The notes beneath the pieces are model-generated. The model did not search any database. It was not told where the DNA came from and saw nothing but the letters and a program-made list of their open reading frames with translations. The position numbers and the translations under genes are program-made. From contig CAYWXH010000001.1 of the NCBI GenBank assembly GCA_964462295.1, forward strand, positions 19,270 through 83,269: 64,000 nucleotides of DNA. Reading direction: 5' to 3'. Shown here piece by piece: positions 35,926 to 44,504 of the stretch (positions within the stretch are counted from its first letter, which is position 1; the number at the start of each line of letters is the position of its first letter). Origin of the DNA: JALVIU01 sp964462295. Lineage in GTDB: Bacteria > Atribacterota > JALVIU01.

Positions 35926-36452
35926 AAAAGACCTTTCTTGCCCAGGTAAAAGAGACACTTGTTACTATTGCCATAGCATTAGTTTTGGCATTAATTATAA
36001 GGGCCTTTATATTACAGACCTTTTATATACCAACAGGTTCTATGATTCCCACTATAATGCCAGGGGATAGGGTTATAGCCCTGAAGTTCTGGTACTATTT
36101 TACCCCTCCACAGAGGGGAGATATAGTGGTATTCAAATCTCCGGAAGAACCTAAAATTCTTGTAAAAAGATTAATAGGTCTTCCTGGAGATACTATCTTG
36201 ATAAAAGATGGTAAGATTTATATAAATGGTAAACTTTGGGATAATAAAAAGGTCTCACATATAAGATACTATGCTATAGGTCCTTATGGGGTGGGTGAGC
36301 AAAAAGTTCCACCTGGTAAATACTATATGCTTGGGGATAATAGTGAAAATAGTGATGATAGTCGTTTTTGGGGATTTGCCCCACGAAAGAATATCTTAGG
36401 AAAAGTGGTATTTACATATTGGCCTATAACCCATATTAAAGTTTTATATTAA
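35922..36452 (+). CDS. lepB: Signal peptidase I
   Basis: A 176-residue membrane protease. One N-terminal membrane anchor (about 10-30), catalytic Ser40 in [17 protein letters not shown] and Lys82 in [13 protein letters not shown], then [19 protein letters not shown] (box E). Removes signal peptides of Sec substrates, of which this window encodes several. Starts in the rplS stop. Confidence 0.96.
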   Translation: MKKTFLAQVKETLVTIAIALVLALIIRAFILQTFYIPTGSMIPTIMPGDRVIALKFWYYFTPPQRGDIVVFKSPEEPKILVKRLIGLPGDTILIKDGKIYINGKLWDNKKVSHIRYYAIGPYGVGEQKVPPGKYYMLGDNSENSDDSRFWGFAPRKNILGKVVFTYWPITHIKVLY

Positions 36453-37049
36453 ATGAACAAGCTTCTTTATTATGAGAATATGTTATGGGAGCTTGGATAT
36501 AAAGACATAATGGGCATAGATGAGGCAGGAAGAGGTGCCTTATCTGGCCCATTAGTTGTTGCAGGAGTGATATATAGAAAAGATGAGGTAGTAGAGGAGG
36601 CGAGGGATTCCAAGGTTTTATCCCCCCAAGAAAGGGAAAGGCTCTATTTTAAAATTCTAAAAAAGGCAAAAAAGGTATCTGTTGGGATTGTGGCCCCTCT
36701 TATTATAGATAAGGTTAATATATATAATGCCACACTTTATGGTATAAGAGAAATTACCTCTATTACTCCTTCTCCTGATTATCTACTATTAGATGCCCTT
36801 TTGCTTAAAGATTTAAATATTCCGCAAATAAAGCTTATAAAAGGAGAAAGGAAAAGTATATCTATTGCTTCTGCTTCTATTGTAGCAAAAGTAACACGAG
36901 ATTGGATAATGAAAAAGTTAGATAAGTTTTACCCAGAATATAGATGGTCAGAAAATAAGGGCTATCCTACAAAATATCATATAAGTATGATTTCTAAAAA
37001 AGGGCTTACCCCTTTCCATAGAAGGAGCTATAAGCCTTGTCAAATTTAA
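36453..37049 (+). CDS. rnhB: Ribonuclease HII
   Basis: A 198-residue RNase H2 that nicks RNA in RNA-DNA hybrids. Catalytic D23 and E24 sit in MGIDEAGRGALSGPLVVAGV, the next Asp in YLLLDALLL, and the last in SIASASIVAKVTRDW; SENKGYPTKYH is the C-terminal signature. ATG follows the lepB stop directly. Overlaps yraN by 13 bp. Confidence 0.96.
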   Translation: MNKLLYYENMLWELGYKDIMGIDEAGRGALSGPLVVAGVIYRKDEVVEEARDSKVLSPQERERLYFKILKKAKKVSVGIVAPLIIDKVNIYNATLYGIREITSITPSPDYLLLDALLLKDLNIPQIKLIKGERKSISIASASIVAKVTRDWIMKKLDKFYPEYRWSENKGYPTKYHISMISKKGLTPFHRRSYKPCQI

Positions 37050-37402
37050 AAGAGATCGGGAAAAAAGGAGAGAAAGCGGCAGAGCTTTTTTTACGTAAAA
37101 GGGGTTATAAAATTATCGAAAGAAATTTTAGAACACCATTCGGAGAGCTAGACTTAATTGTAAGAGATGATAATGTATTGGTTTTTGTAGAGGTAAAAAC
37201 AAGAAGTTCTGAAAAATTTGGCCTACCTGAGGATGCTATAACCTATAAGAAGAGACTACATATAGTTAGGTCAGCGTTTTTTTACCTTAAGAAATATGGG
37301 CTAATGGATTGTCTCTATCGGTTTGATATTATTACAGTAATGCCTTCAGGTATAAGACATTACAAAAATGCATTTTCCGGAGAAGAGTTCCTATCCTTTT
37401 AG
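37037..37402 (+). CDS. yraN: UPF0102 endonuclease-like protein YraN
   Basis: A 121-residue UPF0102 protein with the Holliday-junction-resolvase-like core: GEKAAELFLRKRGYKIIERNFRTPFGELDLIVRDDNVLVFVEVKTR (conserved E..D..ExK) followed by FGLPEDAI. TTG start at 37037 behind GAAGGAGC. Last gene of the ffh operon; its stop is one base from the stop of the convergent patatin gene. Cellular role of the family is unsettled. Confidence 0.93.
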   Translation: MSNLKEIGKKGEKAAELFLRKRGYKIIERNFRTPFGELDLIVRDDNVLVFVEVKTRSSEKFGLPEDAITYKKRLHIVRSAFFYLKKYGLMDCLYRFDIITVMPSGIRHYKNAFSGEEFLSF

Positions 37403-37403
37403 G

Positions 37404-38378
37404 TTATTTTCTTTTGTTTTTAAGCTTTCTTTCAAGAAGCGGAAGGGCTTTTTTCATCTCTTTTTCTCCGAGTTCTATAAGTTTCTCCCTTTCTCCTTTA
37501 CTTATATCAAAGTTAAGGCTTTTTACCTTAAGTTTGGGTGCGATTAATATATCTGCATTTTTTATCGATTCCTTTGTTTTATCTTCAATCATAATAAACA
37601 TAGAGCGTTCAATTATAGATACTGCATTATCCACCGAAACCTTTTCATTGGTTGATATACCCCTTAGTGCTACAGCAATAGTTATATCTGCCCCCATCTC
37701 TTTTACAATATCTATAGGTACAGGATCTTTAATGCCTCCGTCGATTAAATACATTTTTCCATAGGGTAATGGGGTAAAAAATCCTGGTACACATATACTA
37801 CCTGCTATTGCATTAGATAGTCTTCCACTTCCTATGGTAATCTTTTTTCCTGATATGAGATCTGTTGCTACTGCCTTATATGGTAAAGAAAGCTCATAAT
37901 CTATAATAGCCCTGTTTGTTATTTCATCAAAGGCATCCCTTATCTTTATGGAACTTATAATACCACTTAAGAATGAAATTTTTGTTTTTTTGTTTAATAA
38001 ATCGAAGTATAAAGTGAGGTATGGTTGGTTTCCAAAATTTTTGAATTTTAAATTATTTGTTCCAATTTTTATAAAATCATCAAAATCTAAGTTGAGCATA
38101 AAATCTTCTACCTTATCTATATCTCCCCATAAGGCATACAACCCTCCAACCATACTCCCTATACTTGTTCCTGCTATATAGTTAATATTATACCCTTCTG
38201 AAAGAAGCTCTTTTATTACACCTATATGCACAAATCCTCTCATTCCTCCTTCTCCTAATGCTAATCCTATAGTAGGTCGATTGGGACTTAAGGTAAGTGT
38301 GTATCCCAAAAGAGGAGAAAAAAAGAACAAAGAGAAAAGAATACTATAGATAAAAAACAAAAGTTTATTTTTTCTCAC
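37404..38378 (-). CDS. Patatin-like phospholipase family protein
   Basis: A 324-residue serine hydrolase. A signal peptide or N-terminal anchor spans about 1-25. The oxyanion hole is GLALGEGGMRGFVHIGV, the nucleophile elbow is IAGTSIGSMVGGLYAL (GxSxG) and the catalytic Asp is in YLIDGGIKDPVPIDIV (DGG). Probably an exported acyl hydrolase of the RssA/NTE type acting on lipids. It overlaps the upstream Nudix gene by 14 bp and so shares its transcript. Confidence 0.9.
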   Translation of the reverse strand: MRKNKLLFFIYSILFSLFFFSPLLGYTLTLSPNRPTIGLALGEGGMRGFVHIGVIKELLSEGYNINYIAGTSIGSMVGGLYALWGDIDKVEDFMLNLDFDDFIKIGTNNLKFKNFGNQPYLTLYFDLLNKKTKISFLSGIISSIKIRDAFDEITNRAIIDYELSLPYKAVATDLISGKKITIGSGRLSNAIAGSICVPGFFTPLPYGKMYLIDGGIKDPVPIDIVKEMGADITIAVALRGISTNEKVSVDNAVSIIERSMFIMIEDKTKESIKNADILIAPKLKVKSLNFDISKGEREKLIELGEKEMKKALPLLERKLKNKRK

Positions 38379-38907
38379 CCTGCTTCTCCTTTAGCCAGTT
38401 TAATATGATTTCTCTATTGGTTCTAAATGCTATCTCTTCCATAGGGGGCAGTTCCTCTGGGGAGAAAAATTTTGCTACCGCTGCATCATCTCCAGGTTTT
38501 AGTCTTTTTATATCATTTGTTATTTTTACCTTATATGCTATCAGTATCCCAGGCCCTCTAAGATCATTTATGTAAGGATAAATGCCTAAGAGCTTATCTA
38601 TTTTCACATCCAGATTTGTCTCTTCTTTGCATTCTCTAATAGCTGCATTTTCTGGGGTTTCATCAAATTCTACAAATCCTCCAGGAAGACACCACTTCCC
38701 CTTATGAGGTTGGATACCCCTTTTTACAAGGAGAATCTTATTATTATGTTCTACTAACACACTCGCACCTACTTTTGGATCTCTAAAAAATACAAACCCA
38801 CATGAAGGGCAATATTTTCTCTTTCTACCATGAATTTCTTTTTCTTCTAGTAGGTGACCACATCTAGGACAAAATTTTATCTCTTCATATTTTAGTGCTG
38901 TACTCAT
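38365..38907 (-). CDS. Nudix hydrolase with zinc ribbon (NudC-like)
   Basis: About 180 residues. An N-terminal zinc ribbon FCPRCGHLLEE...KYCPSCGFVFFRDPK precedes the Nudix box GGFVEFDETPENAAIRECKEETNL with the REUxEE core. The architecture recalls NADH pyrophosphatase but is shorter, so substrate could be ADP-ribose or another nucleotide. I start at ATG 38907; a TATAAT ends 6 bp before it and no SD is seen, so the mRNA may be leaderless. A TTG at 38925 is the alternative but lies within the promoter. Confidence 0.88.
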   Translation of the reverse strand: MSTALKYEEIKFCPRCGHLLEEKEIHGRKRKYCPSCGFVFFRDPKVGASVLVEHNNKILLVKRGIQPHKGKWCLPGGFVEFDETPENAAIRECKEETNLDVKIDKLLGIYPYINDLRGPGILIAYKVKITNDIKRLKPGDDAAVAKFFSPEELPPMEEIAFRTNREIILNWLKEKQGEKK

Positions 38908-38913
38908 ATTTAC

Positions 38914-38942
38914 ATTATAATACAAATAAATAGAAAATACAA
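38914..38942 (-). promoter_or_regulatory. Promoter of the Nudix-patatin transcript
   Basis: On the minus strand, -35 TTGTAT (38942-38937), 17 bp spacer, -10 TATAAT (38919-38914), with the ATG 6 nt further on, predicting a start point at or next to the initiation codon. Confidence 0.6.
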
Positions 38943-39052
38943 ATTTTTAGTTTAGAACAATTTTAATATTCTATTTTCGGTTATTTATTTAGATTAGGTT
39001 GTACTTTTTTGAAATTGAATTTATTTTAATTAAAGATTTCTAGTCGATTTTT

Positions 39053-39145
39053 GATTGATATTTTTAGATATTCAATCATTTATTATAATTTTCATTCAAT
39101 AAAAATCAAAAAATGATTGACTTTGATTGAATATAGTGATATAAT
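39053..39145 (+). promoter_or_regulatory. Promoter with repeated GATTGA operators for the second DeoR locus
   Basis: -35 TTGACT (39117-39122), 17 bp spacer, -10 TATAAT (39140-39145). GATTGA occurs at 39053, 39115 and 39125, TCAATC at 39072 and TTCATTCAAT at 39091. The 39115 and 39125 copies are 10 bp apart and cover the -35 and spacer. This is the expected autoregulatory operator of the DeoR gene that follows. The remaining intergenic sequence (38943-39052) is AT-rich without other visible signals. Confidence 0.75.
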
Positions 39146-39164
39146 ACGCAAAGGAGGGATTAGT

Positions 39165-39932
39165 TTGAGGAAAACAGAAAGGTTTCAAAAGATTATGAAT
39201 ATATTAAGTCAAACGGGAAATGCATCTACTTCCTATCTTTCATCTTTACTTGGTGTCTCTGAATCTACAATAAGGAGAGATCTTAACGAAATTGCCAAGG
39301 CAAATGATATGGTAGAGAGGGTACATGGTGGTATAGTCTTGAGATCTAACAAAGTAGGTATTGAGCTCATGTTTGACCTTAAGCTTGATAAAAACCTTGA
39401 AGAGAAAAAAAGAATTGCAAAAAAGGCGTTGGAATTTATAGAAGATGGGGATAGTATTATTTTGGATTCTGGAACTACATGTTTCCAAATTGCAAAACTT
39501 CTCTATCAGAAGAAAGGGGTTCGGGTAATTACATGTGATGTAAAGATAGCAGAAGAACTTGGAAAATTTGCAGATGTGGAAACTATCATAATAGGAGGGG
39601 TAGTGAGGCCTGGTTATTATAGTATAGGAGGGGACCTTGCCTTAGAGATAATGAGTAAATTTAGCGCGGAGAAGGCCTTTTTGGGAGTAGATGCAATAGA
39701 CTTAAAAAAGGGTATTACAAATGCTTCTCTATTTGAGGTAGGGATTAAGAAAGGTATTATAGAAAATGCCAAACAGGTTATAGCAGTATCTGACCATACA
39801 AAATTTGGCAAGGTTGCTCTATCTAAAGTGGCAGATATAGATGATGTAGAGATAATTATAACAGATAGTGGGTTAGATAAGAATTTTGTGAATGCAATTG
39901 AAAAAAGAGGTGTTAGATTAATTCTTGCATAA
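39165..39932 (+). CDS. DeoR-family transcriptional regulator
   Basis: A 255-residue repressor starting MRKTERFQKIMNIL. The helix-turn-helix is LSSLLGVSESTIRRDLNEI, followed by VHGGIVLRS and the sensor domain DGDSIILDSGTTCFQIAKLL. I place the start at TTG 39165, 6 nt after AAGGAGGG. The frame open from 39117 begins in the -35 box and cannot be the translated start. First gene of a seven-gene locus that it probably represses. Confidence 0.92.
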   Translation: MRKTERFQKIMNILSQTGNASTSYLSSLLGVSESTIRRDLNEIAKANDMVERVHGGIVLRSNKVGIELMFDLKLDKNLEEKKRIAKKALEFIEDGDSIILDSGTTCFQIAKLLYQKKGVRVITCDVKIAEELGKFADVETIIIGGVVRPGYYSIGGDLALEIMSKFSAEKAFLGVDAIDLKKGITNASLFEVGIKKGIIENAKQVIAVSDHTKFGKVALSKVADIDDVEIIITDSGLDKNFVNAIEKRGVRLILA

Positions 39933-39943
39933 AGGAGGTTTAT

Positions 39944-40750
39944 ATGAGTTTATTAAAAGTGATTTTTCCTAATAAAAGAAAGATTGTAATAGGTATGATA
40001 CATTTCCCCCCACTTCCCTCTGCACCTATGTATGATGATAAAAAGGGCATAAATTACTTAAAAGATGTGGTAGAAAAGGACCTTATTGCCCTTCAGGATG
40101 GAGGAATAGATGGTGTAATGTTTTGCAATGAAAATGACCGTCCCTACAATTTTGAAGCAGATTTTGCAACCGTGGCTACGATGAGCAGTATTATTGGTTC
40201 CTTATTGGATAAAATAAAGGTCCCATTTGGTATAGATGTACTTTGGGACCCAAAAGCTGCCCTTGCTATAGCCAAGGCCACAGGTGCAAAGTTTATAAGG
40301 GAGATAGTAACAGGGGTTTTCGTATCAGATATGGGCCTATGGAATACAAAGGTAGGTGAGCTATATAGATATAGAAGATTAATAGATGCAGACGATATTG
40401 CAGTATTTTTTAATATATCTGCAGAGTTTGCCTACAATCTCGATAGGAGACCTTTAGAAGTTATAGCAAAAAGTACGGTATTTTCTTCTCTAGCTGATGT
40501 AATATTGGTATCTGGTCCTATGACAGGTGCACCACCTACACCAGATATGGTTAAAAGAGTAAAAGAAGAAGTAGATGTACCCGTATTTGTAAACACAGGG
40601 TTTAATGAAAAAAATGCAGAAGAGATGTTTAAATTTGCAGATGGTGCAATTGTAGGAACAAGCCTTAAGTATGACGGGATTACATGGAATCAGGTGGACC
40701 CTGAAAGGGTTAGGTCGCTTATGAATAAGGTAAACAATATTCGGGGGTAG
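39944..40750 (+). CDS. BtpA/SgcQ family protein
   Basis: A 268-residue predicted TIM barrel of the BtpA family. KIVIGMIHFPPLPSAPMYDD, GIDGVMFCNENDRPY, VPFGIDVLWDPKAALAIAKATGA and GAIVGTSLKYDG are characteristic. Founding members were tied to photosystem I assembly, but most bacterial ones (SgcQ type) sit in sugar loci and have no assigned reaction. It lies between DeoR and an SDR gene, so a sugar or sugar-phosphate substrate is likely. Confidence 0.88.
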   Translation: MSLLKVIFPNKRKIVIGMIHFPPLPSAPMYDDKKGINYLKDVVEKDLIALQDGGIDGVMFCNENDRPYNFEADFATVATMSSIIGSLLDKIKVPFGIDVLWDPKAALAIAKATGAKFIREIVTGVFVSDMGLWNTKVGELYRYRRLIDADDIAVFFNISAEFAYNLDRRPLEVIAKSTVFSSLADVILVSGPMTGAPPTPDMVKRVKEEVDVPVFVNTGFNEKNAEEMFKFADGAIVGTSLKYDGITWNQVDPERVRSLMNKVNNIRG

Positions 40751-40754
40751 CCAT

Positions 40755-41537
40755 ATGGGAAAGGTAGAGAATAAGATTACTTTACTCACTGGAGCTGGTA
40801 GAGGGATAGGAAGGGCGATAGCAGAAAAATTTGCAAAAGAAGGGGCAATAATGATTCTTTGTGATATAGATGAAGAGGCACTATCTGAAACCTTAGAAAT
40901 AGTAAAGAAATATTCCCCTTCCTCTTTGAGCCATGTGCTTGATGTAACAAAGGAAGATATGGTGAATAATGTAGTAAAAGATGTGATAGAAAAATTTGGA
41001 AAAATAGATATCCTTCTTAATAATGCAGGGGTCTCTACAATGAATCATTTCTGGGAACTTGCAGAAAAAGAATGGGATTTTAATATGAATGTAAATGCAA
41101 AAGGGGTATTTTTTGTAACAAAAGCAGTGGCGCCTTATATGATGAAGCAGAAAAAAGGAAAAATTGTTACTACTGCTTCAATGGCAGCAAAATTGGGTGC
41201 ACCATTACTTGCCCATTATTCTGCATCAAAGTTTGCAGTACTGGGATTTATGCAGGCAGTTGCTAAGGAACTTGCACCATATGGTATAAATGTAAACTCT
41301 GTGTGTCCAGGTTTTGTGAAAACGAGTATGCAGGATAGAGAAGTAGTATGGGAGGCAAAGCTAAGAGGAATAGATGATCCAGAAAAGGTAAGGGAAGAGT
41401 ACATAAAGATGACTCCTTTAGGAAGGCTTTGTTATCCAGAAGATGTAGCGAAGGTAGTCCTGTTTTTGGCATCAGAAGATGCAGATTTTCTCACAGGACA
41501 GGCAATAAATGTAACAGGAGGTGTCTGTGTACACTAA
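40755..41537 (+). CDS. SDR-family oxidoreductase
   Basis: A 260-residue classical short-chain dehydrogenase. NAD(P)-binding TGAGRGIGRAIAEKF, the acidic residue in LCDIDEE that favours NAD, LLNNAGVST, catalytic Ser in VTTASMAAK, YSASK with Tyr and Lys, and the C-terminal FLTGQAINVTGGV. Probably a polyol or sugar dehydrogenase given the transporter context. Overlaps the next gene by 11 bp. Confidence 0.9.
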   Translation: MGKVENKITLLTGAGRGIGRAIAEKFAKEGAIMILCDIDEEALSETLEIVKKYSPSSLSHVLDVTKEDMVNNVVKDVIEKFGKIDILLNNAGVSTMNHFWELAEKEWDFNMNVNAKGVFFVTKAVAPYMMKQKKGKIVTTASMAAKLGAPLLAHYSASKFAVLGFMQAVAKELAPYGINVNSVCPGFVKTSMQDREVVWEAKLRGIDDPEKVREEYIKMTPLGRLCYPEDVAKVVLFLASEDADFLTGQAINVTGGVCVH

Positions 41538-42303
41538 ATTAAAGGATGTAATGATTGAGGCTGCAAAGAGGGCAGGTGCAGAACTAAAGGAGTATTTCAA
41601 GACGAGAGAATTTAAAGTTACTCAAAAAAGCATGAATGCAGACCTTGTTACAGAGGTAGATAAAAGGGCTCAAGATATAATAATTAAGATTTTATCAGAT
41701 AAATTTCCTAAAATTCCTATCATAGCAGAGGAGAAGAAGAATATAGAGGCTGATACTGCATTTTATGTAGACCCCTTAGATGGAACATTAAATTTTGTAC
41801 ATGGTTTTGGTATGTTTGCTGTATCTATTGGATATTGGGAAGATAATATACCGAAAATAGGTGTGGTTTATAATCCAATATCTAAAGAATTGTTCTGGGC
41901 GATTAAAGGAGAAGGGGCATACCTAAATAATAAGAAGATACATGTATCAGACATATCTTCTTTGAGAGAAAGTATGCTTATTACAGGATGGCCATATGAC
42001 AGAAGCTATCTTCCAAAAGTAATTAAGAGTGTAGAAAAAGCCCTAAATAATGCTCAAGAAATCAGGTCTTTTGGTAGCTCTGCCCTTGAGTGTTGTTATG
42101 TGGCAGAAGGAACCTTTGATGGTTATTGGGAATGGGGTCTTTCTCCATGGGACCTCGCAGCGGGGATAGTTATATTACAGGAAGCAGGCGCTATTGTTAC
42201 TGATATAGAGGGGGCGGATTTTTCCCTTTCGAAGGGTGATATATTATGTGCTACCCCAGGTCTACATAAAGAACTATTAGCTATGTTTAAGGTGGGAAAA
42301 TAG
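41527..42303 (+). CDS. Inositol-monophosphatase-family phosphatase
   Basis: About 258 residues. Metal-binding motif 1 YVDPLDGTLNFVHG with upstream IAEEKK, and motif 2 SPWDLAAGIVILQEAGAIVTD are complete, so it should be an active Mg-dependent sugar-phosphate phosphatase (inositol phosphate, fructose bisphosphate or another). I start at GTG 41527, five bases after AGGAGG; GTG 41521 overlaps that site. IMPase-fold proteins can also be histidinol-phosphatases, but this gene's context is sugar transport. Confidence 0.88.
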   Translation: MYTKLKDVMIEAAKRAGAELKEYFKTREFKVTQKSMNADLVTEVDKRAQDIIIKILSDKFPKIPIIAEEKKNIEADTAFYVDPLDGTLNFVHGFGMFAVSIGYWEDNIPKIGVVYNPISKELFWAIKGEGAYLNNKKIHVSDISSLRESMLITGWPYDRSYLPKVIKSVEKALNNAQEIRSFGSSALECCYVAEGTFDGYWEWGLSPWDLAAGIVILQEAGAIVTDIEGADFSLSKGDILCATPGLHKELLAMFKVGK

Positions 42304-42305
42304 CT

Positions 42306-43142
42306 ATGAAAATGAAAAAATTAGACAAAGAAGGTAGATATTGGAACATAGCTGCACACATAATACTTATAATTTTTTCACTTATAATACTATTGCCGCT
42401 TTTATGGACTCTTAGAACAAGTTTTGCTACAGATGTTATTGCATATGAAATTCCCCCTAAATTAATATTTCCACCAACATTGAAGAATTACATTTTATTA
42501 TTTAAAGAAAATAATTTTGCCCTGAAGTTTTTTAATAGTTTTACTGTAGCCTTACTTTCTACTTTAATTTCTATTCCTATAGCGGCTTTAGGAGGGTATG
42601 CCCTTGCCAGATATAATCCTGGGGGAACAGTTTCAAGATTTCTTATTATAGGTACTCAAATGCTTCCACCTATAGTTTTAATATTACCACTTTTTGCTAT
42701 ATTTTCTACAATACACTTGTTAAATACAAGAATTGGCCTAATAAGTTCATATATGGCATTTAATCTACCATTTTTGGTGTGGATTCTTATGGGGTTTTTT
42801 GAAGGTATACCTAAAGAGCTAGAGGAAGCCGCCCTTATCGATGGGGCATCCAGATTAAAATCGTTTTTTGCTGTGGTATTTCCTATTGCTGCACCAGGGG
42901 TTATGTCTGCGGGAGTTTTAAGTTTTATTATGTGTTGGAATGAGTTTTTATTTGCTTTAGTTTTAACAGGTGCAGAGACAAGTACTATTCCTGTGGCACT
43001 TGCTGCCCTTCAGACCCAAAGAGGTGTGCTTATTGGAAAGCTTTCAGCAGGAGTAGTTCTTGCCAATTTACCTATAGTAATAGTTTCTTTCTTTATTCAA
43101 AAGTATCTTGTCAGAGGTTTGAGTTTTGGGGCTATTAAATGA
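42306..43142 (+). CDS. CUT1 ABC transporter permease (MalG type)
   Basis: A 278-residue permease with six membrane segments and the EAA loop ELEEAALIDGASRLKSFFAVVFPI; TQMLPPIVLILPLFAIF and the C-terminus KYLVRGLSFGAIK are typical of MalG-type proteins. Unusually, it lies before the binding-protein gene and apart from its MalF-type partner. Joined tightly to the phosphatase gene upstream. Confidence 0.9.
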   Translation: MKMKKLDKEGRYWNIAAHIILIIFSLIILLPLLWTLRTSFATDVIAYEIPPKLIFPPTLKNYILLFKENNFALKFFNSFTVALLSTLISIPIAALGGYALARYNPGGTVSRFLIIGTQMLPPIVLILPLFAIFSTIHLLNTRIGLISSYMAFNLPFLVWILMGFFEGIPKELEEAALIDGASRLKSFFAVVFPIAAPGVMSAGVLSFIMCWNEFLFALVLTGAETSTIPVALAALQTQRGVLIGKLSAGVVLANLPIVIVSFFIQKYLVRGLSFGAIK

Positions 43143-43176
43143 AGAAAAAGGAGGTGGGGTCTTAAAAAATAACCAT

Positions 43177-43206
43177 TTGTATATGTTTTTACTGTATCTT
43201 TAAAAT
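43177..43206 (+). promoter_or_regulatory. Possible internal promoter for the binding-protein gene
   Basis: -35 TTGTAT (43177-43182), 18 bp spacer, -10 TAAAAT (43201-43206), upstream of GGAGGTG and ATG 43227. It would allow extra synthesis of the binding protein. Confidence 0.45.
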
Positions 43207-43226
43207 TTGCATATGGAGGTGCTTAA

Positions 43227-44504
43227 ATGTTGAGGAGGTTGTGGATTTCTATCTTTATTATTGGCATGCTTCTTTTATGGGCAAGTGTAGGATTTTCAGG
43301 TGTAACTCTTAAAGCTTTGATGGAAGATGTACCAGAGACAAGAATTATAGAAAAACTTCTTCCTGATTTTGAAGCAAAAACTGGTATAAAAGTACAATTT
43401 GAAATAGTTCAATATTCTGATATGCATGCAAAACTTGTCCCTCAGCTTATGAGTCCAAATTGTCAATATGACTTCTTAGAGGTTGATAATTATTGGGCAG
43501 GTGAGTTTCCAGCTGCTGGTTGGCTATTGGATCTTGGTAAATATGTAAAAAAGGATAATTTTGATATTTCTGTGTATCTACCTTCTATGCTAAAGATGGT
43601 GGGATACTATAAGAATAAGTTATACATGATTCCTATGTATAACTACGCCATGGGCCTTATATATAGAAAAGACCTTTTGAATAATCCTGAGTTAAAGGAA
43701 AAATGGAAAAAAGAATATGGTACAGAACTTGCATTACCCAATAGTGTGGAAGGTTATGTAAAACTTGCTGCATTTATGCAGAAAAATGCAGGGGTATACG
43801 GTTCTGCTATGCAGGCACAACGTGGTGATCCAATAGTAATGGAGTGGTGCAACTATCTCTTCTCTGTGGGTGGCGATTTTTATGATGAGAATTGGAAACC
43901 TATTATAAACAATGACAAAGGAATAAAGGCAGTAGAGCTTTATAAAAAGGCCTTAAAGGAGGCAGCACCTCCTGGAGCATTATCTTTTAATCTTGATGAT
44001 TCTTTTAGAGTTATGTCTCAAGGTAAAGCATTTAGTATGATTACATACAACTGGATGCTTGCACAACTTGATGATCCAAACTCCTCTAAGGTTGCAGGAA
44101 AGGTAGCGCTTGCTCCAATGCCTGGTGGAGTAGGTTTAAATGGTGGATGGGGATGGGCTATACCTAAGAATTCTGCTCACAAAAAAGAGGCATGGGAGTT
44201 TATAAAATGGGTTGAATCATTTGATATTGCTAAAAAAAGAGCTTTGGCAGGGGGTGCACCTACAAGGGTTGATATATTCCACGATAAAGATGTTCTTTCT
44301 AAATACCCATGGTATAAAGATGTAGAAAAACTTCTTGCAAAGGCAAAACCTGTTCCTGAATTCCAGTATAGTGCACAAATGATAGAAGTTACAGGAAGAG
44401 AGCTTTCCCTTGCATGTGCAGGGCAAAAAGATACCAAAAAGGCATTAGACAGAGTGGCAAAAGAACTTGCAAAACTTGCAAAACAGGCAGGGCTTAGTAA
44501 ATAA
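43227..44504 (+). CDS. CUT1 ABC transporter substrate-binding protein
   Basis: A 425-residue family-1 solute-binding protein. Signal peptide about 1-25 (MLRRLWISIFIIGMLLLWASVGFSG). The mature part has ALMEDVPETRIIEKLLPDFEAKTGIKVQFEIV and GGWGWAIPKNSAHKKEAWEFIKWV, as in polyol/sugar-binding proteins of this family. Nearby SDR and inositol-phosphatase-type genes suggest a polyol or cyclitol ligand; that is inference only. Confidence 0.88.
   Translation: MLRRLWISIFIIGMLLLWASVGFSGVTLKALMEDVPETRIIEKLLPDFEAKTGIKVQFEIVQYSDMHAKLVPQLMSPNCQYDFLEVDNYWAGEFPAAGWLLDLGKYVKKDNFDISVYLPSMLKMVGYYKNKLYMIPMYNYAMGLIYRKDLLNNPELKEKWKKEYGTELALPNSVEGYVKLAAFMQKNAGVYGSAMQAQRGDPIVMEWCNYLFSVGGDFYDENWKPIINNDKGIKAVELYKKALKEAAPPGALSFNLDDSFRVMSQGKAFSMITYNWMLAQLDDPNSSKVAGKVALAPMPGGVGLNGGWGWAIPKNSAHKKEAWEFIKWVESFDIAKKRALAGGAPTRVDIFHDKDVLSKYPWYKDVEKLLAKAKPVPEFQYSAQMIEVTGRELSLACAGQKDTKKALDRVAKELAKLAKQAGLSK

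Noticed and set aside
39117..39164. Extended DeoR start at 39117
   Set aside because: It begins in the -35 box, upstream of the only good ribosome site; TTG 39165 follows AAGGAGGG.
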